Origin: Deltaproteobacteria bacterium GWA2_55_10 | GTDB taxonomy: Bacteria > Desulfobacterota > GWC2-55-46 | Direction: 5' to 3' | Assembly (NCBI GenBank): GCA_001797415.1 | Contig: MGPL01000032.1 | Location: 1 to 5,577 of the forward strand | Length of the DNA stretch: 5,577 nt | Shown here: in pieces, positions 5,088 through 5,577 of the stretch | How positions within the stretch are numbered: position 1 is the first letter of the stretch | Layout: the number at the start of each line of letters is the position of its first letter | Position numbers and translations under genes: made by a program | The notes under the pieces: generated by a model | The model's database searches: none | Told to the model about the DNA's origin: nothing | Seen by the model: only the letters and a program-made list of their open reading frames with translations

Positions 5088-5117
5088 ATCCGGTGCATTG
5101 TTCCCGGCCCTTTTTTT
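5075..5117 (+). terminator. Terminator-like hairpin with T7 tract upstream of the coiled-coil gene
   Basis: GCCGGGA (5075-5081) pairs perfectly with TCCCGGC (5102-5108) around a 20-base loop, followed by two C and seven T (5111-5117). It is directional on the plus strand. The loop is longer than usual and contains the TATAAT of the proximal promoter, so the site may act as a terminator only for transcripts entering from upstream. No plus-strand gene lies upstream in this window that would need it. Confidence 0.45.
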
Positions 5118-5160
5118 CACATCCTGCATGTGACTGACAGGGAATCCAGATGGAGCTTAT

Positions 5161-5577
5161 ATGGGTGCAGTAGGTATAGTCCTGGGATTGTTCCTTAGTT
5201 TTTCTCTTGCCATCTCCTATCTTTCCGGAGACAAGGAGAAGAACAGGCTTGAAGGGCAGATAAAGGAAAAAAGGGTCACTGAGCGCAAGATGGAGGACGA
5301 TCTGTTCCTCACAAGGCAGAAGCTCGCGCAGGAGTCGGATAACTATAAGGAACTTGAGAACAAATTCAGGGCTGAGCAGGCCGACAAGAAAAAAATAGAG
5401 AGAGCTCTCGCGCTTGAAGAGCGGCAGAGAAGGATGCTTGAGAGGGAGGGCGCTGCCGCCAACGTAGATTTTGAAAAGGAGCGCGCAAAAATAAGGGAAG
5501 AGGTCGAGGCCAGGGCCAAGCAGGAGATGGCGGAGCTCGAAGGCAAGCTCAATGCCGCTGAAGAGGCAAAGAAGCGT
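5161..5577 (+). CDS. Membrane-anchored coiled-coil protein, C-terminus beyond window
   Basis: The 139 visible residues have no stop before the window edge. Residues 2-21 (GAVGIVLGLFLSFSLAISYL) form one hydrophobic segment, either a transmembrane anchor or an uncleaved signal. From about 24 to the edge the protein is highly charged (Glu, Lys, Arg, Gln, Ala) with almost no Pro or aromatics and with heptad-like Leu/Ile/Met spacing, as in a long coiled coil. The ATG at 5161 has GGAG five bases upstream, and an in-frame TGA at 5131 rules out a longer form. The N-terminus has no Lys or Arg while the flank after the helix does, so topology is unclear. The missing C-terminus could carry the functional domain (for example an OmpA-like, peptidase or SPOR domain); none is visible. 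Function unknown; it is divergent from aroD. Confidence 0.8.
   Translation, partial: MGAVGIVLGLFLSFSLAISYLSGDKEKNRLEGQIKEKRVTERKMEDDLFLTRQKLAQESDNYKELENKFRAEQADKKKIERALALEERQRRMLEREGAAANVDFEKERAKIREEVEARAKQEMAELEGKLNAAEEAKKR

Larger units (their letters stand above)
4991..5117 (+). ncRNA. Possible attenuated leader or small RNA
   Basis: This is the stretch between the plus-strand promoter candidate at 4957-4984 and the end of the T7 tract at 5117. It contains the perfect AT hairpin AATTTTT-CAG-AAAAATT (5029-5045), then two copies of CCGGGA (5065-5070, 5076-5081) that can each pair with the single TCCCGG (5102-5107). Alternative pairing before a terminator is the usual layout of an attenuator or riboswitch, but I recognise no known class. 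It may simply be untranslated leader. Speculative. Confidence 0.2.
4793..5160. other. Divergent regulatory region between aroD and the coiled-coil gene
   Basis: A 368-base stretch without a credible gene. It holds two minus-strand promoter candidates (4811-4837, 4855-4883), two overlapping GC-rich inverted repeats (4895-4922), two plus-strand promoter candidates (4957-4984, 5058-5087), an AT-rich hairpin (5029-5045) and a plus-strand terminator-like hairpin (5075-5117). The short open frames here overlap these signals, lack Shine-Dalgarno sequences and resemble nothing I recognise. Confidence 0.7.

Noticed and set aside
4944..5129. 61-residue minus-strand open frame upstream of the coiled-coil gene
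   Set aside because: It has no Shine-Dalgarno and an ordinary unbiased composition, and it covers the promoter and terminator-like signals. No family is recognisable.
4998..5198. 66-residue plus-strand open frame
   Set aside because: It starts at GTG without a ribosome binding site, and it overlaps the well-supported start at 5161 in another frame.
5343..5552. Ser/Leu-rich minus-strand open frame opposite the coiled-coil gene
   Set aside because: Its Ser/Leu-rich composition is what the reverse complement of Glu/Lys/Arg-rich coiled-coil codons produces. It has no independent support.

Overview
The window looks like ordinary chromosome of a Gram-negative-type bacterium with mid-range GC. Gene order and protein style suggest Deltaproteobacteria/Desulfobacterota or a related phylum such as Nitrospirota. 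That placement is inferred from synteny and recalled family resemblance, not from a search.

Most of the window, read on the minus strand, is a lower-glycolysis cluster leading into a secretion gene and a tRNA: gap (GAPDH), pgk (phosphoglycerate kinase), tpiA (triosephosphate isomerase), secG (SecYEG translocon subunit), then tRNA-Leu(GAG), whose 3' end is cut off by the window edge. The three enzymes carry out consecutive steps between dihydroxyacetone phosphate and 3-phosphoglycerate. Gaps of 59 and 25 bases support one gap-pgk-tpiA operon. secG follows after 145 bases, with its own candidate promoter, and a strong intrinsic terminator lies between secG and the tRNA.

Upstream of gap is a gene-free stretch (3727-4099). 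It holds a roughly 130-bp repeat-like element with inverted ends, a 15-bp palindrome and a near-consensus sigma-70 promoter (TTGACA, 17 bp, TAAGAT). If that promoter drives the operon, the element sits inside a 5' leader of about 290 nt. It also creates a false 38-residue N-terminal extension of gap. The real gap start is at 3726, behind a perfect GGAGG.

Next, still on the minus strand, is aroD, encoding type I 3-dehydroquinate dehydratase of the shikimate pathway. Upstream of aroD is a 368-bp divergent regulatory region (4793-5160) rich in palindromes. It contains minus-strand promoter candidates for aroD, two plus-strand promoter candidates and a plus-strand terminator-like hairpin with a T7 tract. 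The tract ends 43 bases before a plus-strand gene for a membrane-anchored coiled-coil protein of unknown family, which runs off the right edge.

Most of this is housekeeping sequence. The parts worth a second look are the element in the gap leader, the terminator/promoter arrangement at secG-tRNA-Leu, and the possible attenuator or small RNA upstream of the coiled-coil gene. I found no convincing evidence of a new multi-gene system.
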